Shown: positions 40,446 to 48,386, numbered from the stretch's first letter. The stretch is DNA of 64,000 nucleotides from CAWAHD01 sp963781785 (GCA_963781785.1 CAWAHD010000002.1:2728001-2792000), one strand, 5' to 3'. Translations and numbers: made by a program. Notes: generated by a model from the sequence alone, not told the origin.

Positions 40446-41080
40446 TGGCAAAGACGGCAACTTCACGCGTCGGGATCCTTGTTGAATGCGGCCGCCGCGG
40501 CCTGGAACATATTCTCTGCCTTCGCATTTGCGAGCTGCTGCGCGAGCAGACGGGAGCCGCTTTCCAAGTCGACCCGGTCGTGCCGATGGACAATAAAAGG
40601 AACCTCATCCAAAACTGCGGGCCGGTGGTAGGCAGCCTTTTCGCTTCCGGTTGCGACCGTGTTGTAATTCTGTGGGACGAGCGACCGGCATGGCCGACGG
40701 CGGGCGAATGCTTATGCTGGCACAACGACCGGCGGGATATACTGGCGAACTTGCTCCAGGCCCAGGTGATCGATCGCTCGGTGCATCTGGTATGCATCGA
40801 GCGTGAGTTCGAATCGTGGTTGTTGTTTGATCATCAAATGCTATCGGATGTGTTGTCGACCAAAGCTCACCGCGTGCGCGTGGACGCCCAGCGTAACCCT
40901 GACCGGATGCAGAATCCGAAGGGCACGATGACGAGTCTGTTTCGTAAACATCGCGGATTGAGGTATGTGGACGTTCAGCATGCGGCTGATTTCGCTCGCT
41001 GCCTGCAGAGTCTGAAGCGCCTCCGTCACTGTGCAAGTTTTTGCCGCTTCGCGCAGCGGATAACAGGACAGCCGTTTTGA
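40445..41080 (+). CDS. DUF4276-like TOPRIM protein
   Basis: The product is 211 aa from the ATG that overlaps the ATPase stop. It opens with RVGILVECGRRGLEHILCLR, where the Glu is the TOPRIM catalytic-type acid, continues to CDRVVILWDERPAW (acidic pair) and HLVCIEREFESWLLFD, the DUF4276 hallmark. A basic C-terminus follows. TOPRIM proteins of this type are usually nucleases or ligand sensors controlled by a neighbouring ATPase. It is followed after 22 bp by the last gene of the operon. Confidence 0.75.
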   Translation: MAKTATSRVGILVECGRRGLEHILCLRICELLREQTGAAFQVDPVVPMDNKRNLIQNCGPVVGSLFASGCDRVVILWDERPAWPTAGECLCWHNDRRDILANLLQAQVIDRSVHLVCIEREFESWLLFDHQMLSDVLSTKAHRVRVDAQRNPDRMQNPKGTMTSLFRKHRGLRYVDVQHAADFARCLQSLKRLRHCASFCRFAQRITGQPF

Positions 41081-41102
41081 TCCACCCCAAGGCAACCCAA
41101 AG

Positions 41103-41810
41103 ATGAACGATCGAACTCGCGCGATCCTCGAGGATCTCGAAGCCGTCCGCGAGAGTCTGCTCGCCTTGTCCGACGACATCTGGGCAGGCATCGACCGCCA
41201 GGACTTGACGGCGTTCGACGAGGGGGTTCGCTTCATGCGTTCGTACGTTGAGAAAATGACCGAGTTCGACCGGTTGGCCGTTGACCTGTCGGCCCTCATC
41301 CAGCAGTACACGCAGGTCTCGCTCGAGGCCACCGAGGAAACCGGGCAGGAGGACCACGAGCGAAACGAGCGAATCATCCGGGATCTCAACCGCGACGAGC
41401 CCCACTTGCTTGACGAGAACTTTACCTACAAGCGTCCCCACGGTTTTATCCTCGCCGGGCAGGCCACCAGCGGCATTACGACCTGGCAGCGGCTGTACGA
41501 GCTGGTGTGCCGGCAGCTTTATCAGCGCGACTCGGACCGTTTCGGCTCGCTTGTCGATAACCCCGAGTTCATCAGCAATCGCGGCCATCACAGCGTGACT
41601 CGCGACCCGGACTCACTCCGCTACGCCCTCGAGGTGCACCTGGGGCTTTTCGTGGAATGCAACCTATCGGCGAACGGCATCCGCGACATGCTCCGCCGCC
41701 TCTTGGTTGCGTTCGAGATTGAGCCCAACCAATTGCGGCTCTTCTTGCGCAGGATCGGGACGCCGAACGAAGCCAGCGCCTCGATTGATGTGCGGACCTC
41801 TCGGTATTGA
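41103..41810 (+). CDS. Hypothetical last gene of the HMA-like operon
   Basis: The product is 235 aa, family not recognised. The N-terminal 90 residues form a helical, acidic domain (TRAILEDLEAVRESLLALSD and AVDLSALIQQYTQVSLEATE). The C-terminal half has KRPHGFILAGQATSGITTW, YQRDSDRFGSLVDNPEFISN, and a helical end ANGIRDMLRRLLVAFEI. It could be a DNA-binding or adaptor protein. Its last 190 bp overlap the end of the opposite-strand sigma gene, which is too long for two normal convergent genes, so one of the two ends may be distorted by another indel. Confidence 0.6.
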   Translation: MNDRTRAILEDLEAVRESLLALSDDIWAGIDRQDLTAFDEGVRFMRSYVEKMTEFDRLAVDLSALIQQYTQVSLEATEETGQEDHERNERIIRDLNRDEPHLLDENFTYKRPHGFILAGQATSGITTWQRLYELVCRQLYQRDSDRFGSLVDNPEFISNRGHHSVTRDPDSLRYALEVHLGLFVECNLSANGIRDMLRRLLVAFEIEPNQLRLFLRRIGTPNEASASIDVRTSRY

Positions 41811-43165
41811 TTGGCGTATGGGCCACCATCAAGAAGTACTTCCTCGGCGGCCGGCGGCGGCTCCGGCATCGCGACGTCCCCCGCCGGCGATGGGACAAGG
41901 TCTTTGTGGTCCCGCCCCACGACCGTTCGTAGCCTCTCCTCGGCGCGAATGAGGATTTGACGAACACGCTCGCGAGTGACGCCCTCGACATGGCCAATTT
42001 CTTCGAGGGTCCGTGGCTGGCCTTCCATTCCGTATCTCAGCCGCAAGAAGCGACGGTCACGTTGGTTCAGGCACGCAATCGCGGCGCGAATTCTGTCGCG
42101 CCGTTCCCTGGTGAGTTCTCTTTGAAGTGGCTCATCCTCGACATCGGCTCGAAGGGTCCTCGCCTCGCGGTACTCGGGCTGGGCTCGGTCGGAGAGCGAG
42201 CGCACGTTCAAAGCCCGCTCGAACGCCAGCCACTGGTGGAAGAACCGCGCGTCCGCCATGGACAAACGTGCCAGCTCGTCGTTTGCATGGCCGGGGCCGT
42301 ACTGGGACGCGAGTTTGTCAAGGCGGCGATCCAGCGGGAAGAACGACTCGCGGACGTGGGCCGGAAGGCGGATCGACAAGGCGGCGTCCGGTCCATAGCG
42401 TCGGCATGCTTGTCTGATCCAGTGAGTTGCGTACGTTGAAAACTGCGTTCCCCGTTCTGGATCGAATCTTCGCGCCGCGTTGATCAGGCCGATGACGCCG
42501 ATTTGCTCAGCGTCGTCTGCATCCATGCCGTACGCGCGTTGCAGCCCCTTCGAGATGTGGCGCGCGAGCGGTCTGTGGAGTATGATGAACGCGTGGAAAG
42601 CATCCTTGTCGCCTCTGGCCATCGCCACAGCCAACTCGTCGCTGCGCTCGGCATACCGTGGTCGCCTTGCGAACAGGTTGAGATCGGGTGAAAAGTCGAG
42701 CGCGGCGCGAACCCGATGAAGTGCGTCGACGAAGGTGACGTCGGCTTCCTCGTGGAGCGAGAAGCTCAGCCCCCTCAGTCGGTCCAGAAGCGACTCGGGC
42801 GGCGAGGCGGAGAAGAAAGCATGCTCCCGGTGTCGTAGATGTCTGCCGTCGGGCATGCGGACCGCCCATTGCCAGACTTGTTTGGGCGGTTTGTTGCACC
42901 AGTAGATCAGTATGTGCTCGTGAACCGCTCTGGCGATCTGCCTTTGTGCCCGGCGCAGCAAACCTCGGTTGAAGAGCACACGACGATCGGCGATACACTG
43001 GAGGACCTGAAATCCTCGCTTCTGGGCGACCCCTTCAAAAGCAAGCTGTCGCTCGTCCACCTTGATGGCGATTTTACCCGACGTACGGTCCCAACCGAGC
43101 TCGTCACGGAACAGCTCGGCGAACCGGTGATCGGCCAAATGTCGCGACAGTCCATCCATACGCAT
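41621..43165 (-). CDS. Sigma-70 family factor with an N-terminal domain shared with the HMA methylase
   Basis: ATG 43165 has GGAG just upstream and gives about 514 aa. Residues 1-157 (FAELFRDELGWDRTSGKIAI, AVHEHILIYWCNKPPKQVWQ, WAVRMPDGRHLR, ending RVRAALD) align along their length with residues 1-163 of the methylase at 35827. Then comes a true sigma core: region 2 AEQIGVIGLINAARRFDPER and TQFSTYATHWIRQACRR, and region 4 QRDRRFLRLRYGMEGQPRTL with GVTRERVRQILIRAEERLR. The last 60 residues overlap the opposite gene and are doubtful. The fusion suggests a dedicated sigma factor that senses the same ligand or partner as the methylase and transcribes the island. Confidence 0.8.
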   Translation of the reverse strand: MRMDGLSRHLADHRFAELFRDELGWDRTSGKIAIKVDERQLAFEGVAQKRGFQVLQCIADRRVLFNRGLLRRAQRQIARAVHEHILIYWCNKPPKQVWQWAVRMPDGRHLRHREHAFFSASPPESLLDRLRGLSFSLHEEADVTFVDALHRVRAALDFSPDLNLFARRPRYAERSDELAVAMARGDKDAFHAFIILHRPLARHISKGLQRAYGMDADDAEQIGVIGLINAARRFDPERGTQFSTYATHWIRQACRRYGPDAALSIRLPAHVRESFFPLDRRLDKLASQYGPGHANDELARLSMADARFFHQWLAFERALNVRSLSDRAQPEYREARTLRADVEDEPLQRELTRERRDRIRAAIACLNQRDRRFLRLRYGMEGQPRTLEEIGHVEGVTRERVRQILIRAEERLRTVVGRDHKDLVPSPAGDVAMPEPPPAAEEVLLDGGPYANQYREVRTSIEALASFGVPILRKKSRNWLGSISNATKRRRSMSRMPFADRLHSTKSPRCTSRA

Positions 43166-43205
43166 TGACTCCGGCAATAAAGGGCGATCTTGATTGTAAC
43201 GGAGT

Positions 43206-43727
43206 GTGCGGATGGATCGAAGAGGCAACCCAACCATCCCACAACATGCGATCAAGCTCGATGACTCAACCCCCGGCTATCCGGGCAGACTGCGAGAAAA
43301 GGGTTCGGCGAAGCTTTTTCCGAATCTTTGGGTAATCGGTGGCGCGAGCCTGCTCGACCAGCCGCTTTTGGGCCTGCTCTGTTCGATGCGCTGCCCCGGC
43401 CGGGTCATCTTGCGCACATACGATCTGGCGAGGGAGCTGCGTGGTGCCGCGGTGTCCGTCGTCGTCGGCTTCCACTCGCCGATGGAAAAGGAGTGCCTCG
43501 ATCTGTTGCTGCGCGGCAATCAACCGGTCGTCAACTGTCCGGCGAGGTCGCTCGATCGCATGCGTTTGCCGCTACCTTGGCGGTCGAGAGTCGGCGCTCG
43601 GCGCATACTGGTTATCTCGCCATTCGCTGGAAGGCAAAAGCGCGTCACAGCGGAATTGGCCCAGGAGCGCAATGGCCTTGTCGGCGCGTTGGCCACGAAG
43701 GTCGTCGTCGTGTACGCCAACCCTTGA
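43206..43727 (+). CDS. Short DprA/SLOG-like Rossmann protein
   Basis: The product is 173 aa; the start is GTG 43206 or ATG 43212. It matches the core of DprA/SMF without its C-terminal winged helix: YPGRLREKGSAKLFPNLWVI, RVILRTYDLARELRGAAVSV, VVGFHSPMEKECLDLLLRGN (the SGxA.GID region), then ISPFAGRQKRVTAELAQERN and ALATKVVVVYA. SLOG-fold proteins of this size are often nucleotide or ssDNA sensors in conflict systems. It is divergent from the sigma gene, with 40 bp between the start codons, so both likely share a control region. Confidence 0.72.
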   Translation: MRMDRRGNPTIPQHAIKLDDSTPGYPGRLREKGSAKLFPNLWVIGGASLLDQPLLGLLCSMRCPGRVILRTYDLARELRGAAVSVVVGFHSPMEKECLDLLLRGNQPVVNCPARSLDRMRLPLPWRSRVGARRILVISPFAGRQKRVTAELAQERNGLVGALATKVVVVYANP

Positions 43728-44334
43728 GCACGAATCGATGGACTTTGTCGAAATCTGACGGCCGCTGGCAAGATGCTCTGGACTCTCGATCTGCCCGAGA
43801 ACGCTGTTGCCGCTCAGGCTGGGGCGAGACCAACCTCGCCTGCGCAATTCGCGCGGGACTGGCAGAATCGAAACACTTGACCCGGCAAGTCCGGGAACCA
43901 CGTACGTAACGCGATGTGCGGCTCTGTAACGGCCAGCCCCTCCAGCGACTCGACTTTCCGTGACGGCGAGGCCGCAATCTCAGCCGAGGTTTCGGAAATC
44001 CTTGATCGGCTGGGCAGCAGCACAGCGCGGCCAAGCACGAAGTCCACACCGCGGCCTCCGGCCGCCGCCAAGCACGAAATCCGAAACTCGAAATCCGAAA
44101 TCGATCGTGGTCTGGGAATCGCTCAGTTTGGTTCGCTATGTCGTCTTCCGCGAGCGCGTCTTCGATGTGACGGGTGACCAGGAATCTTTTGCGTGACTTT
44201 TCGCTTCAGTCAGCAGATTCGGACAGACGAGCACCTGGTCCACGACCGGAAATGTCCTGGCCGGTACAATGAAAGTGAGAACGACCGACGTTCGAACCAG
44301 TTCTCTCGTTTTCGATGAATGGAGCGTTGTCGCC
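43728..44334. other. Intergenic region with repeat, no intact gene
   Basis: Open frames here are short and traverse repeat sequence. A 74-base repeat lies at 44031-44104. The stretch 44105-44330 includes the leader of the antitoxin gene; I see no convincing promoter. Confidence 0.4.
44031..44104 (+). repeat. GCCAAGCACGAAATCC-type dispersed repeat, copy 1
   Basis: The unit is GCCAAGCACGAAGTCC, then ACACCGCGGCC and a GC palindrome, then GCCAAGCACGAAATCC, then GAAACTCGAAATCC and GAAATC. The same unit recurs at 45760-45966. The palindromic centre differs slightly (CTCCGGCC here, GTCGGCC there). Confidence 0.7.
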
Positions 44335-44562
44335 ATGTCCACGGTCACTCTAGAGGAAGCCAAGGCCCGTCTTGGTGAGCTCATCGAACACCTTCAACCT
44401 GGCGAGCAAATCCTGATCGTGGATCAAGGGCGGCCGCTCGCCCAGGTCAAGAAGGCCGAGCGAAACTCGTGGCCGTGCAAGGCCGGTAGCGCCGCCGGCA
44501 AGATTCACATGGCTCCCGACTTCGACGAGCCGCTAGAGGACTTCAAGGAGTACATGGAGTGA
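44335..44562 (+). CDS. Phd/YefM-family antitoxin
   Basis: The product is 75 aa; ATG 44335 follows GGAG by 10 bases. The sequence STVTLEEAKARLGELIEHLQ, GEQILIVDQGRPLAQV is the typical Phd/YefM N-terminal DNA-binding domain, and the C-terminal AAGKIHMAPDFDEPLEDFKE is the toxin-binding arm common in VapB-like partners of PIN toxins. It overlaps the remnant toxin gene by 4 bases. With the toxin deleted, it is probably an orphan. Confidence 0.88.
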   Translation: MSTVTLEEAKARLGELIEHLQPGEQILIVDQGRPLAQVKKAERNSWPCKAGSAAGKIHMAPDFDEPLEDFKEYME

Positions 44563-44674
44563 ACCTCCTTCTGGACACCCAAGTCTCCTGATCGCACAGT
44601 CTATGATCGAGGCAATCCCCGTCATCAGTATCGATGCGGCCTTGGACTTGTATGGCGTGAGCAGGCTGTGGTGA
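44559..44674 (+). pseudogene. PIN-domain (VapC-type) toxin remnant with internal deletion
   Basis: GTG 44559 opens with VNLLLDTQV, the standard start of PIN toxins with their first catalytic Asp, and then stops. About 25 bases on, another frame reads SLLIAQSMIEAIPVISIDAA and LDLYGVSRLW then stop, the standard end of the same family. About 90 middle residues are missing. The remnant still shows the normal antitoxin-toxin overlap. It cannot make an active ribonuclease. Confidence 0.75.
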
Positions 44675-44995
44675 CAAGAACGGCTGGAGTCGGCTCGACG
44701 TGCCGCAGCGAGGTCCGTCAACGCCGTCAGGACGGCAACCCACTGGGAGATCGGCCGCCGCGTCATCGAGTACGAAGAGGGCGGTTCCGAGCGCGCCGGA
44801 TACGGGGAGGGCATGCTGAAGAGGCTCAGCCAGGACCTGGCCCGTCGGTTCGGGCACGGCTTCAGCCTGACCAACCTCAAGCAGTTTCGAAAGTTCTTCC
44901 TGCTCTACGGCGAAATTGAGAAAGGTCAAACAGCCTCTGACCAATATGCCCGCCCTTCATGCTCACGGAAAGGTCAGACAGCGTCTGACCTATTG
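44675..44995 (+). pseudogene. DUF1016 (YhcG-like) N-terminal remnant
   Basis: The open frame without a start codon reads LESARRAAARSVNAVRTATH, WEIGRRVIEYEEGGSERAGY, MLKRLSQDLARRFGHGFSLT and NLKQFRKFFLLYGEIEKG, the N-terminal DUF1016 domain of a nuclease family often linked to toxin-antitoxin and restriction loci. The beginning is fused to the toxin remnant and the end runs into palindromic repeats. The catalytic PD-(D/E)xK half is absent. The longer open frame that continues past here to 46339 is not coding. Confidence 0.7.
44923..44991 (+). repeat. Paired palindromes interrupting the DUF1016 remnant
   Basis: The second palindrome (44971-44991) is AGGTCAGAC, AGC, GTCTGACCT, a perfect 9-bp stem. 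The first (44923-44942) is a degenerate copy, AGGTCAAAC then CTCTGACC. They are 28 bases apart. This looks like a small palindromic insertion that replaced the 3' part of the gene. Confidence 0.6.
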
Positions 44996-45071
44996 AAACC
45001 GGGACTACCGATGAATGCGACGCCGCTGGGCGTCCACGTCCTTCGCACGGGAACGCTGGACTCACCCCGGC

Positions 45072-45746
45072 ATGAATCCGCCCTTACTCGAGTATTGGCA
45101 GGAATTGCCGAGACGAGTGCAGGACCAGGTTTGGGTGCATTTGCGGCATTCCCTCCATTCCGTCCTGGGCGTCTCCTGGCTGGTCTATTCCACTCCGGGA
45201 GTCTCGGCCCTGCTGAGCATTGCCTGGAGAAAGCAACCCATGTCGCTCCCTCTGCAAACACCCGCCGGGCTTCCTGGGATGCATTCGCCGATCTCGGACT
45301 CCGTCGGCAGGCTGCTCGACCGGCTCAAGGCCACGATCGCCGAGCTGGGTTACGAGGCCGTTGTAGAAGACCTGTCATCGCCCGACCTCATCGGCGGCGA
45401 AGACTCGCTGCTGGCTTCTGCCGATGTCATGGTCGTCCCCGGTCACCATGCCGGTGCGTCCCGGCCGGTCCTGCTGGCCGTCACCAAGGGGTGGAGCGGC
45501 AAGGAGCCCCACTCCTTCACGAAAGTCATCCGCCAGGTCAAAACCCGCCTGATCGAGTCCAATGGCACGATCAAGGTCGTGATCGTCTTTTGCGACTGCT
45601 GGGACTCGGCGTCTTTCCAGGAGGAGCATCGCGAAGAGCTGAGGGCGCACAGCCAGAACGGCGTCCGGTTCCTTTTCATGATGGTCGGCGTGCCCGACCG
45701 CGTTCTCGTTCCCGTGCCGGTCGAATTCGACGAAGTAGCACGGTAA
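45072..45746 (+). CDS. Hypothetical protein, possibly nuclease-like
   Basis: The product is 224 aa from ATG 45072; ATG 45240 (169 aa) is an alternative. The last 150 residues look well formed: SVGRLLDRLKATIAELGYEA, an acidic SSPDLIGGEDSLLASADVMV, PVLLAVTKGWSGKEPHSF, IRQVKTRLIESNGTIKVVIV and a FLFMMVGVPDRVLVPVPVEF ending. The alternating strands and acidic residues recall small nuclease folds, but no family is recognised. The first 55 residues are of uncertain reality. It sits alone between repeats. Confidence 0.5.
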   Translation: MNPPLLEYWQELPRRVQDQVWVHLRHSLHSVLGVSWLVYSTPGVSALLSIAWRKQPMSLPLQTPAGLPGMHSPISDSVGRLLDRLKATIAELGYEAVVEDLSSPDLIGGEDSLLASADVMVVPGHHAGASRPVLLAVTKGWSGKEPHSFTKVIRQVKTRLIESNGTIKVVIVFCDCWDSASFQEEHREELRAHSQNGVRFLFMMVGVPDRVLVPVPVEFDEVAR

Positions 45747-45759
45747 ATCGCGGCGCGGC

Positions 45760-45966
45760 CGTCGGCCGCGGCCAAGCACGAAATCCACACCGCGGCCGTC
45801 GGCCGCGGCCAAGCACGAAATCCGAAACTCGAAATCCTAAATGGGAACGCAAAACCCGAAAACCGTACCGCGGCCGTCGGCCGCGGCCAAGCACGAAATC
45901 CGAAACTCGAAATCCTAAATGGGAGCTCAGAATCCTAAATCCGAAACTCGAAATCCGAACGCTCGA
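45760..45966 (+). repeat. GCCAAGCACGAAATCC-type dispersed repeat array
   Basis: Three units of a GC palindrome (GCGGCCGTCGGCCGCGG) plus CCAAGCACGAAATCC, followed by runs of CGAAACTCGAAATCC and TAAATGGGA. The palindrome can form a strong 7-8-bp stem. It is related to the single copy at 44031-44104. Confidence 0.75.
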
Positions 45967-46071
45967 AATGCGGATGCCGGATTCAATGAGCGGCCGTGAG
46001 ATGATTTGGCGGAGGGAACTCTCGATCGGTTCGAGCGCTCAGCAACTGGCCCAGGCATCCGACAGCCGGCT

Positions 46072-46440
46072 CTACCTCTGCTTGTCCGATGGGCCCAGGA
46101 CCGCGTCCAAGCGGTTACGCCAGTGCTCTGGGGAGGCCTGGATCTCCTCAAGGAACCGGCATGCCATCCCCGAGGGTACCCGGCGCCCCTGCTCCCAGGA
46201 TCGGACGGTTTTGACGTCGACTCCCAGGAATTGGCCAAAAATCGGCTGGCTGACGCCGATCATCGCGCGGATTCCCTTGACCTCATCGGGACCGAACGTC
46301 CGCGGTGTCAGGTCGAGCTTCACCCGACGGACAGTGTAAAGCTGCTCGATCGGCGCGCCTGCCTCGATCGCGTCGCGAAAGCGCTCCAAGGCCGCTATGA
46401 TCTTCTTACCCTTCTGGGTGAACTTCGACCCCTGCTTCAT
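46072..46440 (-). CDS. HigA-like Xre antitoxin / regulator
   Basis: The product is 122 aa. After a basic N-terminus (KFTQKGKKIIAALERF) and a linker TVRRVKLDLTPRTFGPDEVK, residues 70-108 form an HTH: GIRAMIGVSQPIFGQFLGVD, VKTVRSWEQGRRVPSGMACR. This is the layout of helix-turn-helix antitoxins encoded after HigB-type toxins. Its ATG overlaps the stop of a 36-codon frame (ATGA), which may be the tail of a lost toxin gene. No intact toxin is upstream. Confidence 0.75.
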   Translation of the reverse strand: MKQGSKFTQKGKKIIAALERFRDAIEAGAPIEQLYTVRRVKLDLTPRTFGPDEVKGIRAMIGVSQPIFGQFLGVDVKTVRSWEQGRRVPSGMACRFLEEIQASPEHWRNRLDAVLGPSDKQR

Positions 46441-46547
46441 CGGTTCCCCCTCGCTCCCAAAGCTCTACGGATGCCCCGGACGAGTGCGGCGATCGTGTTT
46501 CGGTCCCTGGCGGATAGGTCCGACTTGTTTGAGCGAAATCGTACCAC
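46437..46547 (-). CDS. 36-codon frame coupled to the HigA-like gene
   Basis: This runs from GTG 46547 to a TGA that overlaps the next ATG. The translation VRFRSNKSDLSARDRNTIAA continues with LVRGIRRALG. It may be a leader peptide or a toxin remnant; only the stop-start overlap supports it. Confidence 0.3.
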   Translation of the reverse strand: MVRFRSNKSDLSARDRNTIAALVRGIRRALGARGNR

Positions 46548-47150
46548 TGTGTAGAAGGGAATTCAATCCGTTCTCTGTAACAAGCGATCAGCATCCGAAA
46601 ATCCGAAATGCAGATCCCGGGTCGAGGGAACCACGATGAGAATCTTGCCAAAGAACAGAATTTCGGCGGTTGTCCTGTAGAGAGCCGGTGGTCTCGCCTG
46701 GAGAAGCTCTTGGGTAGCCGCCCGCTCGGCCGATTCTTGCCGGACAGTCGCGAGCACGTACTTTCGCGGGAGCGAAAGGCGACGATTGAGGTCGCCGCAC
46801 GTTTTGGGGTACACCATCTGGCCAATCTGGGCGGATGCCCCGCGCGATCACGCGAGTTGGCGCAAAAACCCGCGCGGCGGACTGGACGTCGCGCCCCGGC
46901 AATCGAGATTTCCGTCACGTCACGTCTACCAACCCTCGGCGCCGTACTCCCCCATTCTTCGTTCGTTCGTTCCGTTTGGTACGATGCAGTCACGTCCGCA
47001 ATTCGATAGGGACGCTGGGTGATCTGGAGGCGAACCGGGCATTCGGCGAGCTAACGGAATGAATTCCGTTCTACGAAGCGTCTCGCCGGCGTGTCCGCCT
47101 TGTCCCAGAATAAAGCAACTCGATCTAGCGCATCACGAAACGCAGCTTTC
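46548..47150. other. Intergenic region, no gene seen
   Basis: About 600 bases with no frame that has both a ribosome-binding site and a protein-like composition. The 46,600-47,000 stretch shows purine-rich runs but no repeat. The promoter of the MnmE-like gene must lie in its right part; no clear boxes are visible. Confidence 0.4.
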
Positions 47151-48341
47151 ATGGCTACTACTCAGCGAGACGCTCGCAGTGCGTTTTACCAGGTCCTGAC
47201 CGCCGAGGGCCGCGGCGCCATCGCCGTGGTGCGGCTCTGGGGCCCGAGAGCCGTGGAAGTCGCCGATCTCGTCTTTCGGCCCAATCGCCCCGCCCCGCTC
47301 GCCCAATGCCAGGCCGGCCGGCTGCGGCTCGGTCGAATCGGCCAGGGTCTGGGCGACGAAGTCGTCGCCGTCAAGCTCCAGACCACACACCCCGTCGTGG
47401 AGTTTCAATGCCATGGGGGAACGGCGGCCGTTGCGCTCGTGCTGGAAGCCCTCGAAAAGGCAGGCGCTCAGCCCGGTGACAGTGGGTGGCCCGGCGTGCT
47501 CGAAGCCGATACTGCCGATCCAATCGCAGCCCTGGCGCTTTGCGACCTGGCCCGAGCCCCGACGCTGCCGACTGCCGAGATCCTGCTCGACCAGGCCAAC
47601 GGATCGTTCCGCGACGAGATCAGCCGGCTCATCGGCACGATCGATGAAAACCCAGCGGAGGCCCTGGCGGGTGTCCAGGCCATCGAGGACCGCGCGGCCG
47701 TGGGGTTGCGGCTCCTCTCGGGCTGGAAGGTCGTCATCACCGGCCGGCCCAACGTGGGAAAGAGCCGCTTGCTCAACGCGCTCGCCGGGTTCGCGCGCGC
47801 GATCGTCGACCCGGCGCCGGGAACCACGCGTGACGTCGTCAGCATTCGAACATCCCTGGGCGGGTGGCCCATCGAGCTGGCGGACACCGCCGGCATCCGC
47901 CCGACATCCGATGCGGTCGAGAACCTGGGTATCGAACGGACCCGCGATGAACAACGCCAAGCGGACCTCGTGCTCCTGGTGCTCGATCGATCGGAGCCGC
48001 TTCAGCCGATCGACCGGGAATTGATTGCAACAACCGGACGAGCGCTCCTGGCCGTTAATAAGTCGGACCTGCCGCCGGCGTGGACTACCGGACCGCCGGG
48101 TCTCCCGGATCGCCAGCCGATCGTGACGATCTCGGCGGAACACGGTGATGGGATTCCTGATCTGATCGAGGCGATTGTCCACCGGCTGGTACCCGACCCG
48201 CCGCCGCCCGGAAGCGCTGTGCCATTCCGCTCAGAGCAGGTCGACGCGCTCCGCCAGGCAACAGCCTGTTTGTTGGCCGGCGACCGTGGCGCGGCGGCGC
48301 GGCGGCTCCGGGCGATGATCGACGGCGTGAAGGAAGGATGA
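47151..48341 (+). CDS. MnmE/TrmE-like GTPase lacking the C-terminal cysteine motif
   Basis: MnmE, with MnmG, modifies the wobble uridine of tRNAs. This 396-aa protein has the N-terminal folate-binding type domain (AEGRGAIAVVRLWGPRAVEV, VVEFQCHGGTAAVALV), a helical linker, and a full G domain: G1 ITGRPNVGKSRLLNAL, G2/G3 APGTTRDVV and LADTAGIRP, G4 NKSD, G5-like ISAEHGDG. It is about 55 residues shorter than typical MnmE and ends RRLRAMIDGVKEG, without the FCIGK tail whose Cys is needed for catalysis. It is therefore likely a paralog with another role. ATG 47151 is the first start in good context. Confidence 0.8.
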   Translation: MATTQRDARSAFYQVLTAEGRGAIAVVRLWGPRAVEVADLVFRPNRPAPLAQCQAGRLRLGRIGQGLGDEVVAVKLQTTHPVVEFQCHGGTAAVALVLEALEKAGAQPGDSGWPGVLEADTADPIAALALCDLARAPTLPTAEILLDQANGSFRDEISRLIGTIDENPAEALAGVQAIEDRAAVGLRLLSGWKVVITGRPNVGKSRLLNALAGFARAIVDPAPGTTRDVVSIRTSLGGWPIELADTAGIRPTSDAVENLGIERTRDEQRQADLVLLVLDRSEPLQPIDRELIATTGRALLAVNKSDLPPAWTTGPPGLPDRQPIVTISAEHGDGIPDLIEAIVHRLVPDPPPPGSAVPFRSEQVDALRQATACLLAGDRGAAARRLRAMIDGVKEG

Positions 48342-48386
48342 AGGGGAAGGATGAAGAAGAACTGTTCAAGGGTTTGCGATTCCATG

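Noticed and set aside
44813..46339. 508-aa plus-strand frame
   Set aside because: Only its first 60 residues (DUF1016 remnant) are protein-like; the rest crosses repeats and other genes out of frame.
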